Part shown: positions 1-7,968 of the stretch, one piece after another
Numbering within the stretch: the stretch's first letter is position 1
How the letters are laid out: each line of letters begins with the position of its first letter
Source: Solirubrobacter sp963792915
GTDB taxonomy: Bacteria; Actinomycetota; Thermoleophilia; Solirubrobacterales; Solirubrobacteraceae
Length of the DNA stretch: 64,000 nucleotides
Assembly: GCA_963792915.1 (NCBI GenBank)
Contig: CAWBYD010000009.1
Location: 45,400-109,399 of the forward strand
Direction of reading: 5' to 3'
Program-made: the position numbers and the translations under genes
The notes under the pieces: generated by a model
What the model was told of the DNA's origin: nothing
Seen by the model: the letters and a program-made list of their open reading frames with translations, nothing else
Database searches by the model: none

Positions 1-657
1 CTCGGCGAGGATCTTGTAGAGCGCGCGGCGGGTGTCGGCGAGGATCTTGCGCGCCTCGTCGGTGTGGCCCGCGGCAGCGACCTGCATCGCCGCGGCGCCG
101 ACCTGGAACATCAGGCCGCGCAGGTCCATGACGCCCTCGTCCATGCCGCCCGTGGCGGCCTCGAACGGGTCGCCGAGCTCGGCGCGGTTGGACTCCACGT
201 GGGAGCGGCCCTCGTCGGTGAGCTCGTACGCCTTGCGGCCGTCGATCTCGACGGCGCGCACGAGGCCCTCGTCCTCGAGCTGCTGGAGCGCGGGGTAGAC
301 CGAGCCGGGGCTCGGCTTCCAGACGCCCTCGGTGCGGCGCTCGATCTCCTGGATCAGCTGGTAGCCGTTCTGCGCCTGGCCCTCGAGGAGCAGGAGCATC
401 GCGGCGCGGACGTCGCCGCGCCGGGCGCGGCCGCCGCGCCCGCGGCCGCGCGGGCCGTGATGGCCCGGGCCGCCCGGTCCGCCGGGGCCCCAGAAGAACG
501 CCTTGAATTGGCGCGGGTCGCCGCCGAACGGACCGCCGCGCATGAACGCGACGAGCTCCTCCCACGGGGCCCGGCGCTCGCCGCGGTCGTGGCGGTGATG
601 ATGGTGCTGGTGGCGGCCGCGTGGGCCGAACCACTCGTTTGCTTGTGCTGCATGCAT
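1..657 (-). CDS. PadR-family transcriptional regulator (C-terminus cut by window edge)
   Basis: DNA-binding repressor of the PadR family, read on the minus strand from ATG 657 and still open at position 1. The first ~80 residues are an unusual His-rich (HQHHHHRH) and Gly/Pro/Arg-rich tail. The PadR winged helix follows from about residue 82: RGDVRAAMLLLLEG, then NGYQLIQEIE, then KPSPGSVYPALQQLEDEGLV. A helical dimerisation region follows. The start is supported by a GAAAGG Shine-Dalgarno at about 666-671. The alternative ATG at 653 is in another frame. An inverted repeat just upstream (681-707) suggests self-repression. It is divergent from the UbiB-like gene. The effector is unknown; the His-rich tail could bind metal, which is inference. 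Confidence 0.88.
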   Translation of the reverse strand, partial: MHAAQANEWFGPRGRHQHHHHRHDRGERRAPWEELVAFMRGGPFGGDPRQFKAFFWGPGGPGGPGHHGPRGRGRGGRARRGDVRAAMLLLLEGQAQNGYQLIQEIERRTEGVWKPSPGSVYPALQQLEDEGLVRAVEIDGRKAYELTDEGRSHVESNRAELGDPFEAATGGMDEGVMDLRGLMFQVGAAAMQVAAAGHTDEARKILADTRRALYKILAE

Positions 658-680
658 CGCTGTTACCTTTCGTTGATGTG

Positions 681-709
681 TCGCGATGCGTCAACGATAT
701 ATCGCGATA
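681..709. promoter_or_regulatory. Inverted repeat, candidate PadR operator
   Basis: TCGCGAT (681-687) and ATCGCGA (701-707) are exact inverted repeats 13 bp apart. The second lies inside the palindrome TATCGCGATA (700-709). The site is in the divergent promoter region, 24-52 bp upstream of the PadR start, as expected for an autoregulatory operator. Binding itself is inferred. Confidence 0.45.
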
Positions 710-744
710 GTCGTTCTGTCAAGAGCGGAGACACCAGGTAGCCG

Positions 745-2154
745 GTGGTCCCGCCCGCGCCCGTCTACGTAGGCTCAAACGAAGTGACCGACACTCCCCC
801 GACCTCCCGCATCGCCCGCACGCGCCGCTTCGGCGGCCTCGTGGCCGGCCAGGGCCTGCGCTGGGCCGGGACCCGCGCGGTCAACACGCTGCGCACCGAG
901 GAGGGCGCGGAGGCGGCCACCGGCGAGCGCGCGGCGGCGACCGCGCGCGAGCTCGTCAGGCAGCTCGGCCAGATGCGCGGCGCGGCCATGAAGGTCGGGC
1001 AGGTGCTCTCCACCGTCGACTTCACGGCGATCCCCGAGGGCGAGCGCGAGGAGTTCAAGGCGACGCTCGCCGCGCTGCGCGACAACGTCCCGCCGCTGCC
1101 GTTCAACAAGGTCGAGAAGCTGCTGCGCGACGAGCTCGACCAGCCGCTGGAACGGGCGTTCCGGGAGTTCGACGAGGAGGCGTTCGCCGCGGCCAGCATC
1201 GGCCAGGTCCACCGTGCGGTCACCGTCCAGGGCGCGAAGGTCGCGGTCAAGATCCAGTACCCGGGGATCGCCGAGGCGGTCGAGACCGACCTGCGCAACC
1301 TGCAGATGCTGCTGCCGCTGGTCAAGCGCCTGGCGCCCGGCCTGGACGTCAAGGCGGTCGCCGCCGAGCTGCGCGACCGGATCGGCGACGAGCTCGACTA
1401 CGAGGTCGAGGCCGCCAACCACCGCGCGATGGCGCGCGCCTGGCGCGGCCATCCGTTCGTCCACGTCCCGCCGGTCGACACGCGGCTCTCGCGCCGCCGC
1501 GTGCTGGTCACCGAGCTGCTCGAAGGGCGGCGCTTCGAGGCCGTCAAGAAGCTGCCGGAGGCCGAGCGCGACCGCTTCGGCGAGATCGTGTTCCGCTTCT
1601 TCTTCGGCACGCTCACGCATCTGCGGCGCGCCGCCGGCGACCCGCACCCCGGCAACTACCTGCTGCTCGACGACGGCCGCGTCGGCTTCCTCGACTTCGG
1701 CCTCATGCGCGTCGTCGACGCCGACTACCTCGAGCGAGAGCGCGAGCTGGCACAGGCGGTGGTCGAGCGCGACGCGCGGCGCGTCCACGCGCTGCTGGCG
1801 AGCCTCGGCTACCTCCCGGAGCCCGACACGTTCGACCCCGAGCGCCTGCTCGGGCAGCTCCAGCTCGCGGGCGAGTGGTACTTCGAGCCGGGCTTCCGGC
1901 GCCTGAGCCCGCAGTACGTGACCGACGTGATGGAGCGCTCGAGCTCGCCCCGCTCGCCGTTCTTCGAGCAGATGCGGCGCGAGACGCTCCCGCCGCAGGC
2001 GCTGCTGATCCGCCGCATGGAGGGCCTCGTGCTCTCGACGCTCGGCGAGCTGCGCGCCGGCGCCGACTGGTCTGCGCTGGGGCAGGAGTTCTGGAGCGGC
2101 GGGCCGCCGAGCACACCGCTCGGCGAGCAGGACGCCGCGTTCTGGATGCCGTAG
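745..2154 (+). CDS. ABC1/UbiB (AarF) family atypical kinase
   Basis: Protein-kinase-like ATPase of the UbiB/ABC1/ADCK family; members act on isoprenoid-lipid metabolism at membranes. The 469-residue protein carries the family signatures in order: the KxGQ motif (KVGQ, ~83-86), the Ala-rich loop AAASIGQVHRA (~150), the catalytic-lobe lysine in VAVKIQYP (~169), HPGN (~300) and the metal-binding DFG (~317). Its length is typical. The start is GTG 745 with AGG at 736-738; GTG 784 is a reasonable alternative that removes 13 unconserved residues. It is divergent from the PadR gene and may share its operator. Quinone biosynthesis genes are not nearby, so the substrate is open. Confidence 0.9.
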   Translation: MVPPAPVYVGSNEVTDTPPTSRIARTRRFGGLVAGQGLRWAGTRAVNTLRTEEGAEAATGERAAATARELVRQLGQMRGAAMKVGQVLSTVDFTAIPEGEREEFKATLAALRDNVPPLPFNKVEKLLRDELDQPLERAFREFDEEAFAAASIGQVHRAVTVQGAKVAVKIQYPGIAEAVETDLRNLQMLLPLVKRLAPGLDVKAVAAELRDRIGDELDYEVEAANHRAMARAWRGHPFVHVPPVDTRLSRRRVLVTELLEGRRFEAVKKLPEAERDRFGEIVFRFFFGTLTHLRRAAGDPHPGNYLLLDDGRVGFLDFGLMRVVDADYLERERELAQAVVERDARRVHALLASLGYLPEPDTFDPERLLGQLQLAGEWYFEPGFRRLSPQYVTDVMERSSSPRSPFFEQMRRETLPPQALLIRRMEGLVLSTLGELRAGADWSALGQEFWSGGPPSTPLGEQDAAFWMP

Positions 2155-2167
2155 CCTCGCGGAAGCC

Positions 2168-2626
2168 ATGCTCGCCGTCGCCGCCACCTCCATCGCACTG
2201 CTCCCCGGCCTCTTCACGCCCACGCTGGCCGACGTCAAGCCGGCCACGCCGCTGCCAATCCTGCTGCCGGACTCGATGCCGACCGACGCCACGCAGCTGT
2301 TCGCGAGCGGCGTCGGCGCCAAGAAGAGCTACTCGTTCGGCCTGGCCTACTCGGAGAAGTGCGGCGGCGCCAACGCCTGCTTCGCGGCCGACTTCAGCGC
2401 GCTGAAGGGCGGCCGTCCGTACGGCCGCGGCCGCGTGACGCTGGCCCGCGGGCGCCACGGCCGCTTCCAGCCGCTGAGCTGCGGCGCCTCATGTTCGCCG
2501 CCGTCGATCTCGTGGTCCGAGCGCGGCGTGACCTATTCGATCCAGGCCAAGGTCGTCGGCAAGGGGAGCGACCGCCAGCTGCTCTCGCAGATGGCCAACC
2601 AGGCGATCAGGCGGGGACCGCGCTAG
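2168..2626 (+). CDS. Small secreted protein, unknown function
   Basis: A 152-residue protein with an N-terminal hydrophobic signal-like segment (AVAATSIALLPGLF) but no lipobox. The mature part has four cysteines in two close pairs (CGGANAC and CGASC), which suggests disulfides outside the membrane. It lies 13 bp after the UbiB-like gene, probably cotranscribed, and converges with the ArsR gene, overlapping it by 20 bp. I recognise no family. Confidence 0.6.
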   Translation: MLAVAATSIALLPGLFTPTLADVKPATPLPILLPDSMPTDATQLFASGVGAKKSYSFGLAYSEKCGGANACFAADFSALKGGRPYGRGRVTLARGRHGRFQPLSCGASCSPPSISWSERGVTYSIQAKVVGKGSDRQLLSQMANQAIRRGPR

Positions 2627-2942
2627 CCAGCTCGGCGCCGGCCTCGCGCTCGGCGGCGGCCAGCACCGCGTGCAACAGCCCGGGGAAGCGGGCGTCGACC
2701 TCGTCGCGGCGCAGCGACACGTGGCGGTGCGTGCCCTCGGCCCGCGTGTGCGTGAGGCCCGCCTCGCGCAGCACCTTGAAGTGGTGCGAGCGCGTGGCCT
2801 TGGAGATCCCGAGCTCGAACGTCCCGCACGTGCGCTCGCCCTGCGCGGCGAGCTGGCGCACGATCGCGACCCGCATCGGATCGCTCAGCGCGGCCATCAC
2901 GGCCGCCAGCGTCATGTCCTCGATGAGTGGTTCGTCGTGCAT
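2607..2942 (-). CDS. ArsR-family HTH regulator
   Basis: A 111-residue winged-helix regulator. It shows the ArsR core: LAAVMAALSDPMRVAIVRQL, then the recognition helix ISKATRSHHFKVLREAGL and the wing with THRHVSLR. It lacks the classic metal-binding ELCVCDL motif, having RTCGTFELG instead, so metal sensing is doubtful. It is divergent from the EamA transporter, 40 bp away, and is the likely repressor of it. The ATG at 2942 has no Shine-Dalgarno and overlaps a 10-bp repeat that recurs at the transporter start. Confidence 0.88.
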   Translation of the reverse strand: MHDEPLIEDMTLAAVMAALSDPMRVAIVRQLAAQGERTCGTFELGISKATRSHHFKVLREAGLTHTRAEGTHRHVSLRRDEVDARFPGLLHAVLAAAEREAGAELASAVPA

Positions 2943-2992
2943 GTTCGACAGTCATCGTACTACGTGCTAGGCTGGCCGCCTAATGTTCGACA
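2941..2992. promoter_or_regulatory. Divergent ArsR/EamA control region with direct repeats
   Basis: ATGTTCGACA occurs at 2941-2950 and again at 2983-2992. The first copy overlaps the ArsR start codon region and the second contains the EamA ATG. TTCGAC (2944-2949) and TAGGCT (2968-2973), 18 bp apart, form a possible promoter for the transporter with its start about 10 bp upstream of the ATG, so a leaderless transcript is likely. Confidence 0.4.
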
Positions 2993-3951
2993 ACAATCGA
3001 ACCATCAACTTCCTCCCCTCCCTGATCGCGGCGTTCTGCTTCGGCGCGATGTTCCCGATCGCCGCCTCGGCGCTGCATCACGTCGACCCGTTCCCGCTGA
3101 CCGCGATCCGCTACGGCATCGCGGCGCTCGTCTTCCTCGGGCTGCTGTGGGCGATCGAGGGCCGCGCCGCCGTGCGCACGAACGGCCGCGGCCTCGAGCT
3201 GTTCATCCTCGGCTCGATCGGCTTCGCCGGCTTCAACCTCCTCTCCTACGTCGGGCTCGAGCACACCCACACGCAGGACGCCGCGCTGATCGTGGCGCTG
3301 CAGCCGCTGCTGATGGTGCTCGCGCTGTGGCTGGCCTACAAGCACGTGCCCGCGCGGGCGACGCTCGGCGCGATGGGCCTGGCGCTCGTCGGCGTCGCGC
3401 TCGTCCTCAGCAAGGGCCACCTGTCCACGTTCACCCACGGCGGCAGCGGCGACCTGATGATCCTCGTCGGCTCGGCCGGCTGGGTCGTCTACACGCTCGG
3501 CGCGCGCCGCTTCCCGGAGCACTCGCCGCTGCGCTACACGGCGCTCTCGGCGGGCTTCGGCACGCTCACGATCCTCGCCGCGACCGCGATCGTCACGGCG
3601 ACCGGCGCCGAGGCGCTGCCGTCGGGCCACGACCTGACGAGCGCCTGGCTGCAGATCCTGTTCGTCGTCTTCGGCGGCGGCGTGCTCGCCGTGCTGGCCT
3701 GGAACGAGGGCATCAAGCGCCTCGGGCCGCCCAACGGCAGCCTGTTCGTCAACCTCGTGCCGGTGATCACGTTCGCGATCGCCATCGGCCAGGGCTACCG
3801 GCCCGGCGCGGTGGAGCTGACCGGCGCGGCGATCACGCTGCTCGCGCTCGTCGGCGCGAACCTGGCCGCGCGCGGTCAGGCGATCCGGCGACCGTCGAGG
3901 CTCGCGTGGGCCGAGACGCGCGACGCGAACGCCGCGAAGTCGCTCCCGTAG
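2983..3951 (+). CDS. EamA/DMT-superfamily transporter
   Basis: Inner-membrane drug/metabolite exporter of 322 residues with about ten hydrophobic helices in two EamA repeats. The repeats begin near residues 8 (LPSLIAAFCFGAMFPIAA) and 150 (GDLMILVGSAGWVVYTLGAR). Family-typical features include FPLTAIRYGIAALVFL and NEGIKRLGP. The substrate cannot be deduced. It is probably controlled by the divergent ArsR regulator. Its last 76 bp overlap the 3' end of the convergent DAHP synthase gene; the final ~25 residues (after AARGQAI) look like unconstrained read-through. Confidence 0.9.
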   Translation: MFDNNRTINFLPSLIAAFCFGAMFPIAASALHHVDPFPLTAIRYGIAALVFLGLLWAIEGRAAVRTNGRGLELFILGSIGFAGFNLLSYVGLEHTHTQDAALIVALQPLLMVLALWLAYKHVPARATLGAMGLALVGVALVLSKGHLSTFTHGGSGDLMILVGSAGWVVYTLGARRFPEHSPLRYTALSAGFGTLTILAATAIVTATGAEALPSGHDLTSAWLQILFVVFGGGVLAVLAWNEGIKRLGPPNGSLFVNLVPVITFAIAIGQGYRPGAVELTGAAITLLALVGANLAARGQAIRRPSRLAWAETRDANAAKSLP

Positions 3952-4892
3952 AGCGCCTGCGGGCCGTCGCACAGGGCCACGTCGGGGTCCTGGTGGACCT
4001 CGACGATGATGCCGTCGGCGCCGACCGCCGCCGCGCCGCGCGCCAGCGGCTCGACCAGGCGGCGGTCGCCCGACGCGTGTGACGGGTCGACGATCACCGG
4101 CAGGTGCGAGTGGAGCTTCAGCCACGGCACGGCCGACAGGTCGAGCGTGAAGCGCGTCGCGGTCTCGAACGTGCGGATCCCGCGCTCGCACAGCATCACG
4201 CGCTCGTTGCCCTCCTTGAGCACGTAGTCGGCGGCCATCAGCAGCTCGTCGAGCGAGGAGCTCAGCCCGCGCTTGAGCAGCACCGGCTTGCCGAGCTTGC
4301 CCGCCACCTCGAGCAGCGCGTAGTTCTGCATGTTGCGGGCGCCGATCTGCACCACGTCGGCGAACTCGGCGATCGCGTCGGCGTGGTTGGTGTCCAGGAA
4401 CTCGGTGACGATCGGCAGCCCGGTCTCGGCGCGCGCCTCGGCGAGGATCTCCAGGCCGGGCACGCCGAGCCCCTTGAACGCGAACGGCGACGTGCGCGGC
4501 TTGAACGCGCCGCCGCGCAGCATGGACGCGCCGGCGGCCTTGACCGTGCGCGCGACCGCCAGCGTCTGCTCGCGCGACTCGACCGTGCAGGGCCCGGCGA
4601 TCAGGCAGAAGGTCTGGTTGCCGCCGACCGTGCGGCCGCTGATGTTGAACCGGCTCGGCTCGTGCGCGAGCTCGAGCGACGCGAGCTTGTAGGGGCGCGA
4701 GATCGGGACCACGCGATCCACGCCGGCCATCCCCTCGAGGCCGAGCTCGCGCACGCCCTCGGGGTCGCCGATCGCGCCGATCGCGGTCGTCAGCTCGCCT
4801 GGCATCACGAGCACGTGCACCCCGGTCGTCTCCAGGCGCGCCTTGACCGCGTCGATCTCGGCCTCGCCCGCATCCGGTGTCATCACGATCAT
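3876..4892 (-). CDS. aroF: 3-deoxy-7-phosphoheptulonate (DAHP) synthase
   Basis: Catalyses the first step of the shikimate pathway, condensing phosphoenolpyruvate and erythrose 4-phosphate in the cytoplasm. The 338-residue protein has a ferredoxin-like N-terminal regulatory domain (~1-70) and a TIM-barrel with AGPCTVES (~98), RGGAFKPRTSP, KPVLLKRG, CERGIRTFE and DPSHASG, as in the single-domain AroF/AroG-type (I-beta) enzymes. The start is ATG 4892, which overlaps the zincin stop as TGATG; a GTG at 4895 is less likely. It is the last gene of the acyl-CoA dehydrogenase/zincin operon. The C-terminal ~20 residues after FAAFASR extend past the usual end and overlap the EamA gene. Confidence 0.95.
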   Translation of the reverse strand: MIVMTPDAGEAEIDAVKARLETTGVHVLVMPGELTTAIGAIGDPEGVRELGLEGMAGVDRVVPISRPYKLASLELAHEPSRFNISGRTVGGNQTFCLIAGPCTVESREQTLAVARTVKAAGASMLRGGAFKPRTSPFAFKGLGVPGLEILAEARAETGLPIVTEFLDTNHADAIAEFADVVQIGARNMQNYALLEVAGKLGKPVLLKRGLSSSLDELLMAADYVLKEGNERVMLCERGIRTFETATRFTLDLSAVPWLKLHSHLPVIVDPSHASGDRRLVEPLARGAAAVGADGIIVEVHQDPDVALCDGPQALYGSDFAAFASRVSAHASLDGRRIA

Positions 4893-5524
4893 CACAGGCC
4901 CAGCTCCCGCACTCCGAGCTCGTCGGCGCCGAGGTGGTGGGCCAGCTCGTGGCGCACCGTGCGCGTCACCTGCTCGCGCAGGCGGTCGGGATCATGCCCG
5001 AAGTCGCGCAGCAGGGTGTCGCGGAAGATCACGATCCGGTCGTGGTAGTTGTCGCGCGCAACGGTGTCGCCCTGGTAGAGCCCGTAGGCGCCGATCTTGC
5101 GGCCCTTGTCGGAGATCACCACCGGCACCCGATCGAGCGCCTTGAGCAGCAGGTCGGGCAGCTCGTCGAGCGCCTCCTGGACGAGCGTCTCGAAGTCGCC
5201 GCGATCGTAGGGATCGAGCTCCAGGAACTCGCCTTCGTCGGGCTCGGCCGCGAGGTTCTCGCGCGCGAGCCGCTCCGAGCGGATCACCAGCTGCTCGAAC
5301 TCGGCCTCCGACTCCGGATCCTGGTAGTCGGCGAGCTTGGCCACCAGCAGCCCGATCGCGGCGGAGATGATCGCCACCGCGACAAGCACGAGCCCGGCCA
5401 GCTCGAGCACGCGCAGCATGCCCGACGGCGCGAGCCCGTTGAGCAGCGCGGCGATGCTCAACGCGACCGCGAGGCAGAACAGCCCCGAGGCGGCGACGCG
5501 GCGTCCTGTGGGCCAGCGAGCCAT
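4892..5524 (-). CDS. Membrane-anchored zincin-like metallopeptidase
   Basis: A 210-residue protein with two N-terminal hydrophobic helices (~12-32 and 38-62), an acidic linker, and a C-terminal zincin_1-type domain. The domain has LPDLLLKALDRVPVVI, then GLYQGDT, a basic/aromatic stretch, and the HExxH zinc site HELAHHLG (~196) near the C-terminus. The family is small and of unknown substrate; the fused membrane anchor is less common than the soluble ~120-residue form. The start ATG 5524 overlaps the acyl-CoA dehydrogenase stop (TGATG), and its own stop overlaps the DAHP synthase start, so the three genes are translationally coupled. Confidence 0.85.
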   Translation of the reverse strand: MARWPTGRRVAASGLFCLAVALSIAALLNGLAPSGMLRVLELAGLVLVAVAIISAAIGLLVAKLADYQDPESEAEFEQLVIRSERLARENLAAEPDEGEFLELDPYDRGDFETLVQEALDELPDLLLKALDRVPVVISDKGRKIGAYGLYQGDTVARDNYHDRIVIFRDTLLRDFGHDPDRLREQVTRTVRHELAHHLGADELGVRELGL

Positions 5525-6684
5525 CACCCGCGCAGCGCCCGGGCGATGACGAGACGCTGGATCTCGTTCGTCCCCTCGTAGATCTGCGTGATCTTGGCGT
5601 CGCGCATGTAGCGCTCGACCGGGTACTCGGTCACGTAGCCGTAGCCGCCGAGCACCTGGACCGCCTCGACGGTGACCGCCATCGCCGTGTCGGAGGCGAA
5701 CAGCTTGGCCATCGCGGAGTACTTGCCGCGGTCGGGCTCATGGCGGTCGATCTTGGCGCACGCGCGGTAGAGCAGCTCGCGCGCGGCCGCCGTGCGGGTC
5801 TCCATGTCGGCGAGCTTGAACTGCATGCCCTGGAACTCGGCGATCGCCTGGCCGAACTGGCGGCGCTCGTTCGCGTAGGCGACGGCGTGGTCGATCGAGC
5901 CCTGGGCGATCCCGACGGCCTGGGCGGCGACGCCGAGCCGCGAGTGGTCGAGCGTGCCGAGCGCGACGTTCATGCCCTTGTCGACCTCGCCGATCAGGTT
6001 CGCGGCCGGGATCCGGACGTCGTCGAAGATCGGCTGGCCGGTCGGCGAGCCCTTGATGCCGAGCTTGTGCTCGAGCTTGCCGACCGAGAAGCCGGGGCGG
6101 TCGGCCTCGACCACGAAGGCGCTGATCCCGCGCGAGCGCGCCGCCTTGGGATCGGTCTTCGCGAAGACCACGTAGAAGTCGGCGACGCCGAGGTTCGTGA
6201 TCCAGTTCTTGGTGCCGGTGACGACCCACTCGTCGCCGTCGCGGACCGCGCGCGTGATCATCCCGCCGGGGTCCGAGCCCGCCTCGGGCTCGGAGAGCGC
6301 GAACGCCGGCGACCACTCGCCCGAGGCGCATCTGGGCAGGAAACGCTGCTTGAGCTCCTCGGTGCCGAAGAGCTTGATCGGGAGCGTGCCGAGCTCCTGG
6401 ATCATCAGGATCAGCGCGCTGGAGGCGCATGCGCGCGCGATCTCCTCGACCGCGACGTTGAGCATCAGCGTGCCGGTGCCGGTGCCGCCGTGGGCCTCGT
6501 CGAACGGGAGCCCGAGCAGGTCCTGCTCGGCGAACAGCTTGCGGATGTCCCAGGGGTACTCGGCCTTCGCGTCGATCTCCGCAGCGCGCGGCGCGACGCG
6601 CTCGCGCACGATCTGGCGGATCGTGTCGCGGAAGTCGAGCTGCTCCGGCGTCAGCGCGTAGGTGTCAACGGCGGTGGTCGGCAT
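5524..6684 (-). CDS. Acyl-CoA dehydrogenase
   Basis: FAD-dependent enzyme that introduces the alpha,beta double bond into an acyl-CoA. The 386-residue length is typical. The signatures are present: FALSEPEAGSDPGG (FAD/substrate loop), GTKNWITN, the C-terminal arginine-rich helix ERRQFGQ, QVLGGYGY, and YEGTNEIQRLVIAR with the catalytic glutamate of the short/medium-chain class (~367). It is first in an operon with the zincin and DAHP synthase. Chain-length preference cannot be read reliably. A GTG start lies downstream of no clear promoter; the product assignment is firm. Confidence 0.94.
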   Translation of the reverse strand: MPTTAVDTYALTPEQLDFRDTIRQIVRERVAPRAAEIDAKAEYPWDIRKLFAEQDLLGLPFDEAHGGTGTGTLMLNVAVEEIARACASSALILMIQELGTLPIKLFGTEELKQRFLPRCASGEWSPAFALSEPEAGSDPGGMITRAVRDGDEWVVTGTKNWITNLGVADFYVVFAKTDPKAARSRGISAFVVEADRPGFSVGKLEHKLGIKGSPTGQPIFDDVRIPAANLIGEVDKGMNVALGTLDHSRLGVAAQAVGIAQGSIDHAVAYANERRQFGQAIAEFQGMQFKLADMETRTAAARELLYRACAKIDRHEPDRGKYSAMAKLFASDTAMAVTVEAVQVLGGYGYVTEYPVERYMRDAKITQIYEGTNEIQRLVIARALRG

Positions 6685-6732
6685 GCCGTCGAGCTTAGTT
6701 TGTCGCGCGGTCCCGCCGGGCAGGACTTGCGT

Positions 6733-6948
6733 GTGGAACTCGGAACCTCACTCTTCCTGATCGCCGTCGGGGCGATCCTGGCCTTCGCCGTGAACGCGAC
6801 GGTCTCCGGCATCAGCATCGCGACCGTCGGGATCATCCTGATGATCGTCGGCGTCCTCGGACTGCTGATCTCGCTCTTCTTCCTCGCGCCGCGCCGCCGG
6901 GCCGCCGTCTACGACGATCGGCCCGTGACGCGTCGCGAGTATTACTAG
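6733..6948 (+). CDS. DUF6458-like small membrane protein
   Basis: A 71-residue protein starting at GTG 6733 behind AGGA (6722-6725). It has two transmembrane segments (LFLIAVGAILAFAV and VGIILMIVGVLGLLISLFFL) with VSGISIATVG between them, and a basic tail ending in RREYY. The pattern ELGTSLFLIAVGAILAFAV matches the actinobacterial DUF6458 family as I remember it. Its function is unknown. It is convergent with the NlpC/P60 gene, with an 11-bp gap. Confidence 0.75.
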   Translation: MELGTSLFLIAVGAILAFAVNATVSGISIATVGIILMIVGVLGLLISLFFLAPRRRAAVYDDRPVTRREYY

Positions 6949-6959
6949 TGGAGCACCCG

Positions 6960-7742
6960 CTAGAAGCCGTCGGGGTGGCGGACGGTGTAACCGTCCGACG
7001 GGCGCATCTTGGTGCTCCACTGCGGGCCGCTGGCGCCGTCGTGGTAGCCGGTGTCGAAGCGCAGCCCGGCCACGACCATGAAGGAGTGGCCGCTGTTGGC
7101 GTAGCTCGTGATCCAGACGCCCGGGCCCGGCTCGCCCCATGACTCGAAGTCGGTCGAGTCCAGCGGCTTGGTGACGAACCCGCCGCCGTGGAGCCCGTAG
7201 GACTCAGAGCCCGAGCAGTCGTAGCCGGAGTCCTCCCACTCACCGTGGCCGCCGCCGTAGCGGTACGGCTTGCCGACGATGGCGTTGGCGGCGTTGATCA
7301 CCGCGACCACCTCGGGCGGGGCGTCGGCCGGCGGGACGGCGAGGCCGTCAGCCCCGAGCGCGGCGGTGCCGCCCGCGGGCGCTGGAGCGGCGACGGGTGC
7401 GGCGCCGCCGTTGGAAGTACCCTGCAGCGCGCCCGAGCCGGTGTCGACCTGGCCGCGCAGCGTGGCCTGGTCGGGGCGGGTCATGTTGCTGTTGACCCGC
7501 ATCGAGGACCTGCGTTTCCACGAGCGGACGCGGCGGGCCGTGCCGGGGCCGTACTGGCCGTCGACGGCGGTCTTGACCCCGACGCGGGTCAGGAAGTCCT
7601 GCAGGACGCGCACATCGCGTCCGTGCATGCCGGGGCGAAGGTCCCGGTCTCCAAGTGTGAGTGGCTTGGCAGTTGCGCTGCTGACCGGCAGCACAAAGAC
7701 AGCTAGAAGCAAGCCCGCGAAGAGCGCGCGGCAGCGTGACAA
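6960..7742 (-). CDS. Secreted peptidoglycan-binding NlpC/P60-family wall protein
   Basis: Predicted exported cell-wall hydrolase of 260 residues. It has a signal peptide (~1-25), a peptidoglycan-binding_1 domain (~30-95: LRPGMHGRDVRVLQDFL, VDGQYGPGTARRV), a Pro/Ala/Gly linker and an NlpC/P60-like domain (~145-260). The catalytic Cys is in YDCSGS and the His probably in SGHSFMVVAG. The start is TTG 7742, strongly supported by AGAGGAG about 7 bp upstream. A c-di-AMP riboswitch lies in the leader. A paralogue lies at 39283-40065 (shared GGGHG.W, GYDCSGS, RFDTG). The domain is shorter than classic P60, so activity is inferred. Confidence 0.88.
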   Translation of the reverse strand: MSRCRALFAGLLLAVFVLPVSSATAKPLTLGDRDLRPGMHGRDVRVLQDFLTRVGVKTAVDGQYGPGTARRVRSWKRRSSMRVNSNMTRPDQATLRGQVDTGSGALQGTSNGGAAPVAAPAPAGGTAALGADGLAVPPADAPPEVVAVINAANAIVGKPYRYGGGHGEWEDSGYDCSGSESYGLHGGGFVTKPLDSTDFESWGEPGPGVWITSYANSGHSFMVVAGLRFDTGYHDGASGPQWSTKMRPSDGYTVRHPDGF

Positions 7743-7760
7743 GACGATCTCCTCTTTCTG

Positions 7761-7908
7761 ACCGCCTACGGGGTTAGCTGTCGGGCTCGCGCGGAAAGCG
7801 TCGCGCTACACCGCATATTGCGGCGATTCGCCCCCGAGGCAGTGACCCCTGCCTCAAACTTGGTTCCCCCGCCCCCGAACGGCCGCAGCCGGACGGGACT
7901 CGGCGTTA
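7761..7908 (-). promoter_or_regulatory. c-di-AMP (ydaO-yuaA) riboswitch
   Basis: Read on the minus strand, the leader of the NlpC/P60 gene contains the conserved ydaO blocks in order: a 5' ACGCCGAGTCC element, GGGGGAACCAA, an internal hairpin (GAGGCAG...CTGCCTC), GGGGCGAAT, and the 3' block CCGACAGCTAACCCCG followed by TAGGCGGT, which can pair with the 5' end (P1). It ends about 18 bp before the TTG start. In actinobacteria this class commonly precedes wall hydrolase genes, and c-di-AMP normally turns expression off. The identification is by motif; no covariance search was run. Confidence 0.9.
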
Positions 7909-7968
7909 TGTCCCGTGTTCCGCGCGGCACTCTAGCTGATCGCGGAGCGGATAGCTTCCCCGATTCGG

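Noticed and set aside
775..2322. Long minus-strand open frame opposite the UbiB-like gene
   Set aside because: The composition is the typical Leu/Arg/Glu/Asp-rich antisense pattern of GC-rich coding DNA; the plus strand carries all UbiB motifs.
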